From positions 1 to 16,475 of the forward strand of contig CAZYPK010000122.1 of the NCBI GenBank assembly GCA_964649195.1: a stretch of DNA of 16,475 nt. The letters run 5' to 3'. The notes under the pieces are model-generated. The model saw only the letters and a list, made by a program, of their open reading frames with translations. It ran no database searches and was not told the DNA's origin. This DNA is from JTS-RE9 sp964649195 (lineage in GTDB: Bacteria > Planctomycetota > Phycisphaerae > Phycisphaerales > Phycisphaeraceae). Shown one piece after another: positions 6,079 through 13,036 of this stretch (its first letter is position 1; every line of letters starts with the position of its first letter). The translations under genes were made by a program, and so were the position numbers.

Positions 6079-6828
6079 TCATTTCTCGGCGGGCTTGGGG
6101 AAGATGTCGCCCTTTTTTTCTTTGGCGGAAGGTCCCCAGATGCGGACGTTATCGACCTTGCCGGTGTCATCGAACGAGCCGAAGCCGATGTACCCTTCGA
6201 GGAAGGTTTTGTCCTCCGTGACCATGATCGGCCTGGTCATGTCGTCGAAGAACACCTTGATGCTGCCGGCCTTGGTGTCGCGTTCGATGCGGACGCGGTG
6301 CCATTTGTCCAGGCCCCAGTCGGCGCCCTGGGTGGTTTCCTTGGCGATGTTTTTTCGCGGGGCTTCGTTGACGATGAAGATGTTGTGGGCGTTGGGGTCG
6401 GCCTTGGTGGCGATGTGGACGTAGTAGTATTTGGCGACCTCGGTGAAGCCGAAGAAGAAGCACATGTCGCGGTGGCCGTACTCCTTGCCGGTCTGCACGA
6501 CATCGGCTTCGAGGACGAAATCGCCGAACACGCGATCGCCCAGCAGGGCGATGTTGAACGGTGATCGCACCTTTGTTTTGTAGTTGCTCTGCTTGTGCAG
6601 TTCGAGTGCGCCGCCCTTGTCGCCGTGGCCCTTGTCACTGAACCGCCATGCCTTGGGATCGCTGAACTGGTAGCCGACGAGGTCGTCGGCTTCGTCGAAG
6701 GATTGCGTGTAGAGCAGCTTGTACCCTTGAGGCAGCGGGGCGGAAGGCTTGGGTTCCTCCGCAAGAGCGGTGGTGGCTATAATAACCACGGTGAGGCAGA
6801 GAATGGGTGAAAGCGCGCGGCGCGTCAT
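6079..6828 (-). CDS. Secreted DUF1080-like (3-keto-disaccharide hydrolase fold) protein
   Basis: The 249-residue protein starts with a Sec signal peptide (MTRRALSPILCLTVVIIATTALA, about 1-23). A single concanavalin/LamG-like beta-sandwich follows, with GDFVLEADVVQTGKEYGHRDMCFFFGF, a WHRVRIERD strand and a C-terminal GYIGFGSFDDTGKVDNVRIWGP. This pattern is typical of DUF1080 and related planctomycete secreted sugar-binding or hydrolase proteins; PF06439 members are annotated as 3-keto-disaccharide hydrolases. Start 6828 was chosen over the in-frame Met at 6879 because AAAGGA (6835-6840) lies 6 nt upstream and the signal peptide begins there. The start is only 31 bp from the divergent antitoxin start. 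Exact substrate unknown. Confidence 0.8.
   Translation of the reverse strand: MTRRALSPILCLTVVIIATTALAEEPKPSAPLPQGYKLLYTQSFDEADDLVGYQFSDPKAWRFSDKGHGDKGGALELHKQSNYKTKVRSPFNIALLGDRVFGDFVLEADVVQTGKEYGHRDMCFFFGFTEVAKYYYVHIATKADPNAHNIFIVNEAPRKNIAKETTQGADWGLDKWHRVRIERDTKAGSIKVFFDDMTRPIMVTEDKTFLEGYIGFGSFDDTGKVDNVRIWGPSAKEKKGDIFPKPAEK
6778..6783 (+). promoter_or_regulatory. Candidate -10 box for the toxin-antitoxin operon
   Basis: A perfect TATAAT lies on the plus strand 76 bp before the antitoxin ATG, inside the signal-peptide coding region of the opposing gene. The -35 region at 17-18 bp spacing is poor (TTCCTC/TCCTCC). The 31-bp divergent spacer is too short to hold a full promoter, so one inside the neighbour is expected. 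An AGGTG Shine-Dalgarno (6851-6855) precedes the antitoxin ATG. Confidence 0.35.
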
Positions 6829-6859
6829 GGTTTTTCCTTTGTGTGGATGCAGGTGAAAC

Positions 6860-7111
6860 ATGGTCCTGAATATTTCCATCTCGTCTGAAGCGGAGGTGAA
6901 ACTACGGGATCAGGCGCGGGTTGCCGGTCAGGAAGTCGCCGAGTTCGCGGCAAGACTCGTTGAACAGGCGGTCAATCATCCCTCGCTGGACGCACTGCTC
7001 GCTTCATTTCGGAAAGAGGTTCACGACAGTGGCATGAGTGATGGGGAATTGGAGCAATTCTACGACGACCTTCGTGACGATGTCTGGCAAGAGCGAAAGG
7101 GCGGGCGATGA
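6860..7111 (+). CDS. Antitoxin of a PIN-toxin system
   Basis: The 83-residue protein has a short N-terminal strand (VLNISISSEAE) followed by two helices (KLRDQARVAGQEVAEFAARLVEQAV), which resembles the ribbon-helix-helix DNA-binding domain of type II antitoxins. The acidic C-terminus (LEQFYDDLRDDVWQERKGGR) would wrap the toxin. It overlaps the PIN gene by ATGA, the usual coupling for antitoxin-first cassettes. By analogy with known systems it should neutralise the toxin and repress its own operon. The gene lies on the opposite strand to all neighbours and looks like an inserted cassette. Confidence 0.75.
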   Translation: MVLNISISSEAEVKLRDQARVAGQEVAEFAARLVEQAVNHPSLDALLASFRKEVHDSGMSDGELEQFYDDLRDDVWQERKGGR

Positions 7112-7575
7112 GCGTGCTCGCCGTGTATGACTGCATGATGTGGCTCATGCAGGCGGCCCGGCCCCAACGTGCTCATGAATCATTTGACCTGGTGGACACC
7201 GGCGATGTCGAACTCTGTGTCGGTCACGAAATTATTTCGGAGATACACGATGTTCTGACTCGCACTCGACATATCGAGAAATTCCCTTCCTTGACACCCG
7301 CGCGGGCGGTTGATTTCATTCGGCAATACTCGACGAAGGCCCGCTTCATCGATCCCGTGCCCGAGGTTTATGTTCTCGAACGAGATCCCAAGGACAGCAA
7401 ATACATCAATCTCGCCCTGGCTGCCGAGGCGTCCTATCTCGTGACTCGCGATCACGATCTGCTCGATCTGATGGATGGCCAATCACCCGCGGGGGCCCGG
7501 TTCATAAGCCGATTCCCTCGCTTGCGGATCATCGAACCATCACTCTTCGTTCAGACGATCCGCAAGCGATGGTAA
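7108..7575 (+). CDS. PIN-domain toxin (VapC-like ribonuclease)
   Basis: The 155-residue PIN domain belongs to the family described as putative toxin component of a toxin-antitoxin system. Candidate metal-binding acids are D8 (AVYDCMMWL), E45 (ISEIHDVL), D96 (DPKDSKYINLALAA) and D115/D117 (YLVTRDHDLLDL). The first motif is unusual: the family normally has DTN after the first strand, whereas here it is DCM, so the usual T/N is replaced. PIN toxins cut RNA, often tRNA or rRNA. Translation is probably coupled to the antitoxin by the 4-bp overlap. The stop is only 6 bp from the stop of the converging oxidoreductase gene, leaving no room for a terminator. Confidence 0.8.
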   Translation: MSVLAVYDCMMWLMQAARPQRAHESFDLVDTGDVELCVGHEIISEIHDVLTRTRHIEKFPSLTPARAVDFIRQYSTKARFIDPVPEVYVLERDPKDSKYINLALAAEASYLVTRDHDLLDLMDGQSPAGARFISRFPRLRIIEPSLFVQTIRKRW

Positions 7576-7581
7576 CTTACT

Positions 7582-9081
7582 TCAGGCCAGCGGGGAGAGA
7601 TCGGGCACCACGAAGCCTTCGCGGTAGGGGCGGGTGAGCAGCTTGTTGGCGGCTTCGTTGTTGGTGAACTTTTCGGTCTTCACATCCATGTTCAGCCACG
7701 GGCCGATGGTGAGGGTCGGGTCCTTCACATCGATGCCGTTCTTGGCCAGGTGTTCCGCCATGCGGTCGAAGGATTCGGCTCCCTGCTTGTGGCTCTTGAT
7801 CTGCTCACGGATGTCGTCAGCCTTGGCCTTTTGGCCCAGTTGGTAGGAGATGTTGCCGGTGTGGCAGAGTGCGGAGGAGAGGTGGCCTTCCTCGATGTCG
7901 GCGAAGAGGTCGCTCTGCTTGCCGGAGCGGACGCCGTCGATGAAGTTGCTCACGTGAGGCGTCATCGGGTCGGTCTCGCGCCAGCTCTTGATCGACTTTC
8001 CATCCTTGTCGTAGGCGGTGGCGCTGTAGTAGTTGGGGATGACGATGTGGCCTTCCTCGCATTGGACGAGCACGCCCACGCCTGAGCCGCGCCAGTTGTC
8101 CATGCCCCAGCGGATTTTGCCTTCGGCATCCTTTTCGCGTTCCGCCTTGTTTCGGGGCAGGCCGCGCACCTCGAAGATGAGCGGGGCTTTTTCATAATCG
8201 TGGAAGACGATCTGGGTGTTGGGCGTGTCGGCGGCATCGACATAGCCGACGCGGGCGCCGATGGACATGACCTTGGGCGAGAGCGTCTGCTCGCCGAGGA
8301 ACCAGCGGGCGATGTCCATCTGGTGAATGCCCTGGTTGCCCAGGTCGCCGTTGCCGGTGTTGAAGTCCCAGTGCCAGTCGTAGTGAAGTTTGGGGCGATA
8401 GAGATCGACCTTGGCGGCGGGACCGCACCAGAGGTCGTAGTCGAGATTGGCGGGGATTTGCAGCGGTTTGTCGAGCTTGCCGATGGAGGGACGGGCCTTG
8501 AAGCAGGTGCCCACTGCGTAAAGAATCTTGCCCAGTTCGCCGGCGCGGACGTATTCGACCGCTTCGCCGATGCCTTTGCGGCTGGCGCGGGATTGCGTGC
8601 CGGTCTGGCAGATCTTTTTGTACTTGCGTGCGGCGTGAACCGCCTGGCGGCCTTCCCAGACGTTGTGGCTGACGGGCTTTTCGACATAGACGTGCTTGCC
8701 GCGCTCCATCGCCCAGATGGCCATCAGGGCGTGCCAGTGGTTGGGTGTGGCGATGGTGACGACATCGATGTCCTTGTTGTCGAGCAGCTTTCGCACATCG
8801 ATCTCGGCGATGGCGTTGCCGCCGGGCAGTTTCTTGGCGATGGAGTCGGCCGTGCGGCCCAGGTTGCCCTTGTCCGCATCGCAGACGCCGACGACCTGAA
8901 CGCCCGGGATGCGGTACATCGCGCCGATGTGCGAACCGCCGCGCCCGCCGACGCCGATGGTCGCGGCCTTGATCTCATCATTGGCGCCCATCACGTTGCG
9001 CGTGACATTGGGCAGCAGAACCACGGCGGCGCCGGTCAGCGTGCCCTTGACAAAAGTACGGCGGGAAAAGCGACGTGACAT
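7582..9081 (-). CDS. Gfo/Idh/MocA-family oxidoreductase with Tat signal
   Basis: This 499-residue NAD(P)-dependent sugar or glycoside oxidoreductase is predicted to be exported folded with its cofactor. The Tat signal is SRRTFVKG (6-13) followed by a hydrophobic stretch. The Rossmann fold begins at TIGVGGRGGSHIG (41-53), the family EKP motif is E134-K135-P136, and the second domain carries GNGDLGNQGIHQMDIARWF with the expected catalytic-region His. The C-terminal third matches large planctomycete members of the family. AGGAGAG lies 4 nt before the ATG, the strongest ribosome site in the window. Its neighbours on the same strand are two secreted DUF1080 proteins, suggesting 3-keto-glycoside chemistry in the envelope; the substrate is not determinable from sequence. 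Confidence 0.92.
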   Translation of the reverse strand: MSRRFSRRTFVKGTLTGAAVVLLPNVTRNVMGANDEIKAATIGVGGRGGSHIGAMYRIPGVQVVGVCDADKGNLGRTADSIAKKLPGGNAIAEIDVRKLLDNKDIDVVTIATPNHWHALMAIWAMERGKHVYVEKPVSHNVWEGRQAVHAARKYKKICQTGTQSRASRKGIGEAVEYVRAGELGKILYAVGTCFKARPSIGKLDKPLQIPANLDYDLWCGPAAKVDLYRPKLHYDWHWDFNTGNGDLGNQGIHQMDIARWFLGEQTLSPKVMSIGARVGYVDAADTPNTQIVFHDYEKAPLIFEVRGLPRNKAEREKDAEGKIRWGMDNWRGSGVGVLVQCEEGHIVIPNYYSATAYDKDGKSIKSWRETDPMTPHVSNFIDGVRSGKQSDLFADIEEGHLSSALCHTGNISYQLGQKAKADDIREQIKSHKQGAESFDRMAEHLAKNGIDVKDPTLTIGPWLNMDVKTEKFTNNEAANKLLTRPYREGFVVPDLSPLA

Positions 9082-9133
9082 GGAACTCTCCTGGGCAGGG
9101 TTAACGACAAGATCCGTTCAACTTCAAAACAAG

Positions 9134-9157
9134 ACCCGCAGGGAACCGTGTGCGGGT
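9134..9157. other. Stem-loop in the oxidoreductase leader
   Basis: ACCCGCA (9134-9140) pairs with TGCGGGT (9151-9157) around a 10-nt loop, about 53 bp upstream of the oxidoreductase start. An AGGGTTAAC direct repeat flanks the region (about 9096 and 9191). It could be a leader structure; no known riboswitch class is recognised. Confidence 0.25.
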
Positions 9158-9231
9158 TCATCATCATAACACCATTGACGCATTCGTCCGAGGGTTAACA
9201 GAAGAGCAGCGAATAAATCCGCGCCATTTAG

Positions 9232-9251
9232 CCGTTCGCCTTGGCGAACGG
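9232..9251. terminator. Perfect 9-bp hairpin after the tandem DUF1080 gene
   Basis: CCGTTCGCC (9232-9240) and GGCGAACGG (9243-9251) pair perfectly around TT. It lies 22 bp past the stop of the DUF1080 gene on the transcribed strand, where a terminator or 3'-end protector would sit. No U-tract follows (minus strand continues CTAAATGG). It is probably a dispersed palindrome that may also protect RNA ends. Nothing else was seen in 9082-9273. Confidence 0.4.
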
Positions 9252-9273
9252 AGTCAGCGCATGACATTCGTCG

Positions 9274-10587
9274 TCACCTGCCCGCCGCCACCAGCATTTC
9301 AATTTCCTTGAACATCACGTGCATGTCCTGCCCGCCGTGCAGTTGCAGGGCGAGGAACCCTTCGCGGCGGCCTTTTTCGTCATTGGGCAACTCGGCGGTC
9401 TTCGTGCCGTTGACATGCACGACGATGCGCGTGCCGTGGGCGCTGACGACCATCTCATTCCACTGACCGATGCGCCAGTATTTCTTCACCTCCTCCGGCT
9501 TGGGCTGCACGACCCACGCCCGGCCGTTGGTTTCGTAAAGCCCGCCGTTGTCCTTCTCGGCATCAAGCTCCGCCTGGAAGCCGGCGACGCTGACGCCGCC
9601 TTGGACGCGCTCGGTGCGGAAATAGAAGCCGCTGTTGCCCTTGAGGATTTTGGCCTTCAGGCGCACGGTGAAGTCGCCGAACTTTTCCTTGCTGATGAAC
9701 ATGCCATGCGTCGGCTCACTCTTGGGGCTGATGCCTTCGATGTAGTTGCCCTCTTTGTGTTCGACGATTTTCCATTCACCGCCCTTGAGCGTTTCCCAGC
9801 CTTGGGTGGTCCTGCCATCCCAGAGGGGTTTCCATTCGTGTTTGCCCAGGTCTTTGAGTTGAATGTTGCGATACATGACCTTGAGCGGGTCGGCCCGTCT
9901 GCCCACGCCGTGGACTTGCAGGCCGATGAAGCCGGACTGGGCGCCGGGATCGCGGACATCGACGGCGGGCACATCGTTGATCCAGGTTTTGATGTGATCC
10001 CCCACCGCATGAACGCGCAGCTTGTTCCACTGGCCTTGCTTGAAGGCTTTGCGTGCCGGTTCGTTGTTGGTCAGATCGCTGAGCCAGCCGCGTGCCGCCT
10101 CTTCGTAGAGGCCGCCGGTCCACCAGCGGTTGCGCCTGGGGTCGGGATCGATTTCATACTGGTAGCCATAGACCCGGCCGGCGGGGTGCTTGCTGACTCT
10201 CTTGTTTCCCTTCTCATCGTAAAAAGTCACCTCGGTGGCGGCGGGATAAGCGTGGCTGCGAAACTGCACGCCGCAGTTGAGATCGGGATCGACCTTGAAC
10301 TCCAGTTCGAGAACGAAGTCGGCATAATCCTTCTCGGTGCAGAGAAAACTGTTGGGCTCGTTGGGTACGGTGGCGCCGACGATGGTGGGGATGCCATCGA
10401 TGGTTTCGACGGTGTATTTGGCTTTGCCGTTGAGTTGCTTCCAGCCGGTGAAGTCCTTGCCGTTGAAGAGAGGAGTGAATTCAGTGGCAGTGGCAGGGGC
10501 AGGAGCAGGTGCAGCGGCAGGAACAGGGGCAGTTGACGCGGCGGTGATCAGGAGGAACAGGGCGATGAGTGCGGTGCGTGGAACCAT
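9274..10587 (-). CDS. Secreted protein with two tandem DUF1080 domains
   Basis: The 437-residue protein has a Sec signal peptide (about 1-20, MVPRTALIALFLLITAAST), a low-complexity APAPAPATAT linker (about 24-35), and two DUF1080 (PF06439, 3-keto-disaccharide hydrolase) domains. Domain 1 (about 36-248) opens FTPLFNGKDFTGWK and contains DFVLELEFKV...CGVQFRS. Domain 2 (about 252-437) opens WKPLWDGRTTQGWE and contains DFTVRLKAKI...SGFYFRTE. The repeated pattern shows internal duplication. Start 10587 was chosen over the farther Met at 10722 because AAGGAT (10596-10601) lies 8 nt upstream and the signal peptide starts there. Next to the exported oxidoreductase it would be the natural cleaving partner for a 3-keto sugar. 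Confidence 0.9.
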   Translation of the reverse strand: MVPRTALIALFLLITAASTAPVPAAAPAPAPATATEFTPLFNGKDFTGWKQLNGKAKYTVETIDGIPTIVGATVPNEPNSFLCTEKDYADFVLELEFKVDPDLNCGVQFRSHAYPAATEVTFYDEKGNKRVSKHPAGRVYGYQYEIDPDPRRNRWWTGGLYEEAARGWLSDLTNNEPARKAFKQGQWNKLRVHAVGDHIKTWINDVPAVDVRDPGAQSGFIGLQVHGVGRRADPLKVMYRNIQLKDLGKHEWKPLWDGRTTQGWETLKGGEWKIVEHKEGNYIEGISPKSEPTHGMFISKEKFGDFTVRLKAKILKGNSGFYFRTERVQGGVSVAGFQAELDAEKDNGGLYETNGRAWVVQPKPEEVKKYWRIGQWNEMVVSAHGTRIVVHVNGTKTAELPNDEKGRREGFLALQLHGGQDMHVMFKEIEMLVAAGR

Positions 10588-10683
10588 GAGGCGGCATCCT
10601 TCGGTAAGTGCGGGGGATCGTTCGTACAGGAGATAAACGGTAGCGATTGAGGCGGAGTTCGGAAAGTGCAAGGAATGAAACTC

Positions 10684-10753
10684 CTGAATAACCCCGCGTC
10701 CAAGCCGCTTGCGGCGTAGCAATCCCCTGGTTCGTACATCGGGGGTTATTCAG
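10684..10753. repeat. Hairpin with 12-bp perfect arms over a stop codon, enclosing palindrome copy 3
   Basis: CTGAATAACCCC (10684-10695) and GGGGTTATTCAG (10742-10753) are perfect inverted copies. The 46-bp centre contains GCCGCTTGCGGCGTAGCA (10704-10721), the third copy of the dispersed palindrome. The right arm includes the TAA stop (10746-10748) of the membrane-protein gene, so the insertion may have set that gene's 3' end. It could act as a terminator on the minus strand although no U-tract follows. Apart from the Shine-Dalgarno of the DUF1080 gene, the rest of 10588-10745 holds nothing recognised. Confidence 0.65.
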
Positions 10754-11735
10754 AAGTCCCTGATGTCTCTCGATATTTCCTCACCACCCCCACCCATCCC
10801 AGAATCGCCGCCAGCAGCACGCAGACCACCGGCAGCGCCCAGCCTGTTGCCGCGAACTGCACCGGCGGGGCGGTCAGCTCGTGGATCGCTTCGATCGGGC
10901 TGACCTGCATCGCCCAGTTGAAAGCCGCCACATTCCCCGGTTCGTGCGGCAGCGCATCCCTGGCCACCATCAGCACCACCGGCTCGGCAAACAGAATCGC
11001 CAGCACCAGTGCCATCGCCGCGAACCGACCCGCGGCAGTCATCGACCGACACCCCCACGCCACCACCGCACCGATGAGCAGGCTCCACGTCGCCACGCTC
11101 GCGCTGACCCATGCCGCCTGCTCCAGCGTCCAGTGCTTGGTCATCAGATGAGGCCAGATCACCGCTTGAAACACGCCGTTGAGGGCGAACCAGTCACGGA
11201 AGATCAGGCCGGGGGAGAGGAGGGATTTGGGATTTCGGATGTCGGATTTGGGATTTCGGATTTGGGATTGGGGATGTCGGATTTCGGATTTGGCGGCATG
11301 GGCCGCTGTTGAAGCCGTCGGATTTGAGAGTTGAAATGGAACCTCTGAAATTTGAAATTTGAGATTTGAAATTTGAGATTTTTCTTCCCCCTCCCCCCTT
11401 CCCTTCCTTCCGCTCTGGCTCAGCCGGTAGGCGGGCCAGGCGATCATCATGCCCAGGCAGGAGGCAAAAATCATCTGGCGGATCGGCGTGCCATTAAAAC
11501 CCATGCCCAGCAGAATCCAACTCGCCAGCAGCCACAGGCACCAGCCGAGCATCAGCTCGCGCGAGCCATCCTCATCCTGCGGCCGCAAGCGCCGCCTGCG
11601 ATAAGGCTGCGGCAAAGGACGCGGCGTCTCCTCCGCAGCATCTTCCTCCACCTCCAGCAATCCAATCACCACCGGCGGCGGCGATGACAACGCATCGTCC
11701 TTCCATTCATGGCTCGGAGAGTTCTGTTCAGTCAT
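10746..11735 (-). CDS. Polytopic membrane protein with repeat-encoded loop, unknown function
   Basis: I do not recognise a family for this 329-residue protein. An acidic, proline-rich cytoplasmic N-terminus with an RRRRLR patch (1-60) precedes about six hydrophobic helices: about 62-80, 84-104, 177-195, 205-228, 240-262 and 300-320. Between helices 2 and 3, residues about 119-171 are encoded by heptamer arrays and the hairpin module (NPTASTAAHAAKSEI, then RNPKSDIRNPKS). This basic, serine-rich loop was presumably absent from the ancestor. The frame remains open throughout, so the loop seems tolerated. No clear Shine-Dalgarno precedes the ATG. The stop codon lies inside the 10684-10753 hairpin. 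It is probably cotranscribed with the FtsQ-like gene upstream. Confidence 0.7.
   Translation of the reverse strand: MTEQNSPSHEWKDDALSSPPPVVIGLLEVEEDAAEETPRPLPQPYRRRRLRPQDEDGSRELMLGWCLWLLASWILLGMGFNGTPIRQMIFASCLGMMIAWPAYRLSQSGRKGRGEGEEKSQISNLKFQISEVPFQLSNPTASTAAHAAKSEIRHPQSQIRNPKSDIRNPKSLLSPGLIFRDWFALNGVFQAVIWPHLMTKHWTLEQAAWVSASVATWSLLIGAVVAWGCRSMTAAGRFAAMALVLAILFAEPVVLMVARDALPHEPGNVAAFNWAMQVSPIEAIHELTAPPVQFAATGWALPVVCVLLAAILGWVGVVRKYRETSGTSE
11223..11379. repeat. RPE-like insertion with long heptamer arrays, copy 2 (inside membrane-protein gene)
   Basis: Ten GGATTTG/C heptamers (11223-11292) are followed by the hairpin GGCGGC-ATGG-GCCGCT (11292-11307) and GTTGAAGCCGTCGGATTT (11308-11325). 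After a short gap come five GAAATTT/GAGATTT heptamers (11345-11379). This is the longest block of the family in the window and is read in frame as a cytoplasmic loop. Confidence 0.88.
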
Positions 11736-11773
11736 GCGACACCGAGTTCAATGGTATCGCGGAAGAAAGGCGA

Positions 11774-11883
11774 AGTTCCAGGTTCCAGGTTCCATGTTCC
11801 AAGTTATGAAGACGGTCAACACCAAACGTGGAACCTGGAACTTGGAACCTTGAACTCAGAACTCAGAACTCAGAACTCAGAAC
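11774..11883. repeat. Fold-back heptamer arrays (GGTTCCA / TGGAACC, then TCAGAAC)
   Basis: About four AGTTCCA/GGTTCCA units (11774-11801) face eight units in the opposite sense (11828-11883): GTGGAAC, CTGGAAC, TTGGAAC, CTTGAAC and then four exact TCAGAAC. The first halves can pair. The block fills the 157-bp spacer between the FtsQ-like gene and the membrane-protein gene, ending 9 bp from the FtsQ-like stop codon. Confidence 0.85.
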
Positions 11884-11892
11884 TTATTTCGA

Positions 11893-12930
11893 TCACCGCT
11901 GATCAAACCGCACCCCGCGCACCGTTTCGCGCGCGTTCGATGCGGTGTTGCCCGTGAAGTGGGAGATGCCCTCGCCCGGCTGAAGGATCGTGGGCACCTC
12001 GGTGTAGAGCGCCACCGTTCGGCCACCGGAATCGATCTGAAACCGATGCTCGCGCGACGCCGAAATCTGCGACAGCCACTGCATCTTCACCTTCGCTTCG
12101 CGTTCGATGGTCCGCTCCTGTCCCGGAGGCAGGCCCCACCAGACCAGCCCGTTGGTCCTGGTCCGCAGCGACAGCCAGATGCGTTTGCGGGTGTCGCGGC
12201 CCGCCACATCATAAGCCACGATCTGATTCGCATAAGGCTCCGCTTGAAGCAGCTTCGCCAGTGACAATCCCGCCTGCACATCCTCGCCCGCCCATAGCTG
12301 GCCCGCCTTGGGCGGCGCCGTCGAAGCGCCCACGATCACCGGCAGCCTGATCGAGGCGAGCTGGGCGAACGTGTAAGGCACATCGCGCCGGCCCAGGCTG
12401 TCCGTGGGAAGGCGGACACCCTTGCCATCGATGGCGAAGAAGCGATCGGTCTTGCGCAGGTAATCATCGGCATGGTCGCGCGGGCGGGGGACCATCACCA
12501 TGGCCGCCGGGGCGCGGTAGCGGGCGTGAACCCGCAGGCCGCGATGGGTTCGTTCGAGCCGATCGATGCTTTCGATCCAGGCGTTGGAGGCCAGGGCGTG
12601 ATACGCCTCGTCAAGCCCCTGGCGATTCAGCGGATCGGCGGTGAGGTAGCCGCTGGCGAGCCAGCGCAGGTCGCGCTGCACATCGGCATGAATCCAAGCG
12701 GGGCAATCGACCAGTTCCACCTGCTCGGCGGATACGGGCCGCCCGCGCGAGGTTGCATAGCCCGTCAGTTCCGCCTGCCCATGCTTCCAGCCCAGCGCCA
12801 GTCCCATGAGAATCGCCGCCGACGCCAGCCACCTGAGCCCCTGCATCGTTCGCGCACGATCCCAAGGCTCATTCAACTTGCGACCGGCACCAGCGGAACG
12901 ACTCTTCTTGCGTGTGAGAAACCAACCCAT
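11893..12930 (-). CDS. FtsQ/DivIB-like bitopic membrane protein
   Basis: The 345-residue protein has a basic cytoplasmic N-terminus (RKKSRSAGAGRK), one membrane helix (about 31-48, GLRWLASAAILMGLALGW) and a large extracytoplasmic part. Residues about 66-147 look like a POTRA domain; ASNAWIESIDRLERTHRGLRVHARYRAPAAMVMV follows the FtsQ pattern in which a junction strand is followed by a conserved hydrophobic-P-A strand. Next comes RFFAIDGKGVRLP, like the FtsQ beta-domain opening, and LPVIVGAS. FtsQ links the early and late divisome in other bacteria; many planctomycetes lack FtsZ, so the role here is uncertain. Start 12930 is backed by AAGGAT (12939-12944), 8 nt upstream. The overall similarity is by pattern only. 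Confidence 0.55.
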   Translation of the reverse strand: MGWFLTRKKSRSAGAGRKLNEPWDRARTMQGLRWLASAAILMGLALGWKHGQAELTGYATSRGRPVSAEQVELVDCPAWIHADVQRDLRWLASGYLTADPLNRQGLDEAYHALASNAWIESIDRLERTHRGLRVHARYRAPAAMVMVPRPRDHADDYLRKTDRFFAIDGKGVRLPTDSLGRRDVPYTFAQLASIRLPVIVGASTAPPKAGQLWAGEDVQAGLSLAKLLQAEPYANQIVAYDVAGRDTRKRIWLSLRTRTNGLVWWGLPPGQERTIEREAKVKMQWLSQISASREHRFQIDSGGRTVALYTEVPTILQPGEGISHFTGNTASNARETVRGVRFDQR

Positions 12931-13036
12931 GCGATCACATCCTTCAATGCAAAAAAGTTCAGGAGGTTGTCCGCATATCGACCAGATCAGCTTCATCACG
13001 CGAATTGTCATTGAGCAGCGCAATCACCCTGTGATA

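Noticed and set aside
9319..10536. Long plus-strand open frame of 405 codons
   Set aside because: It is the antisense shadow of the tandem DUF1080 gene, which has clear domains, signal peptide and ribosome site; the shadow has no recognisable motif.
11828..11883. Heptamer arrays as a CRISPR array
   Set aside because: There are no unique spacers: the 7-bp units are directly adjacent, and no cas gene is present.
12931..13023. N-terminal extension of the FtsQ-like protein (MRCSMTIRVMKLIW)
   Set aside because: A good Shine-Dalgarno (AAGGAT) is correctly spaced before Met 12930, and the extension has no membrane-protein logic.
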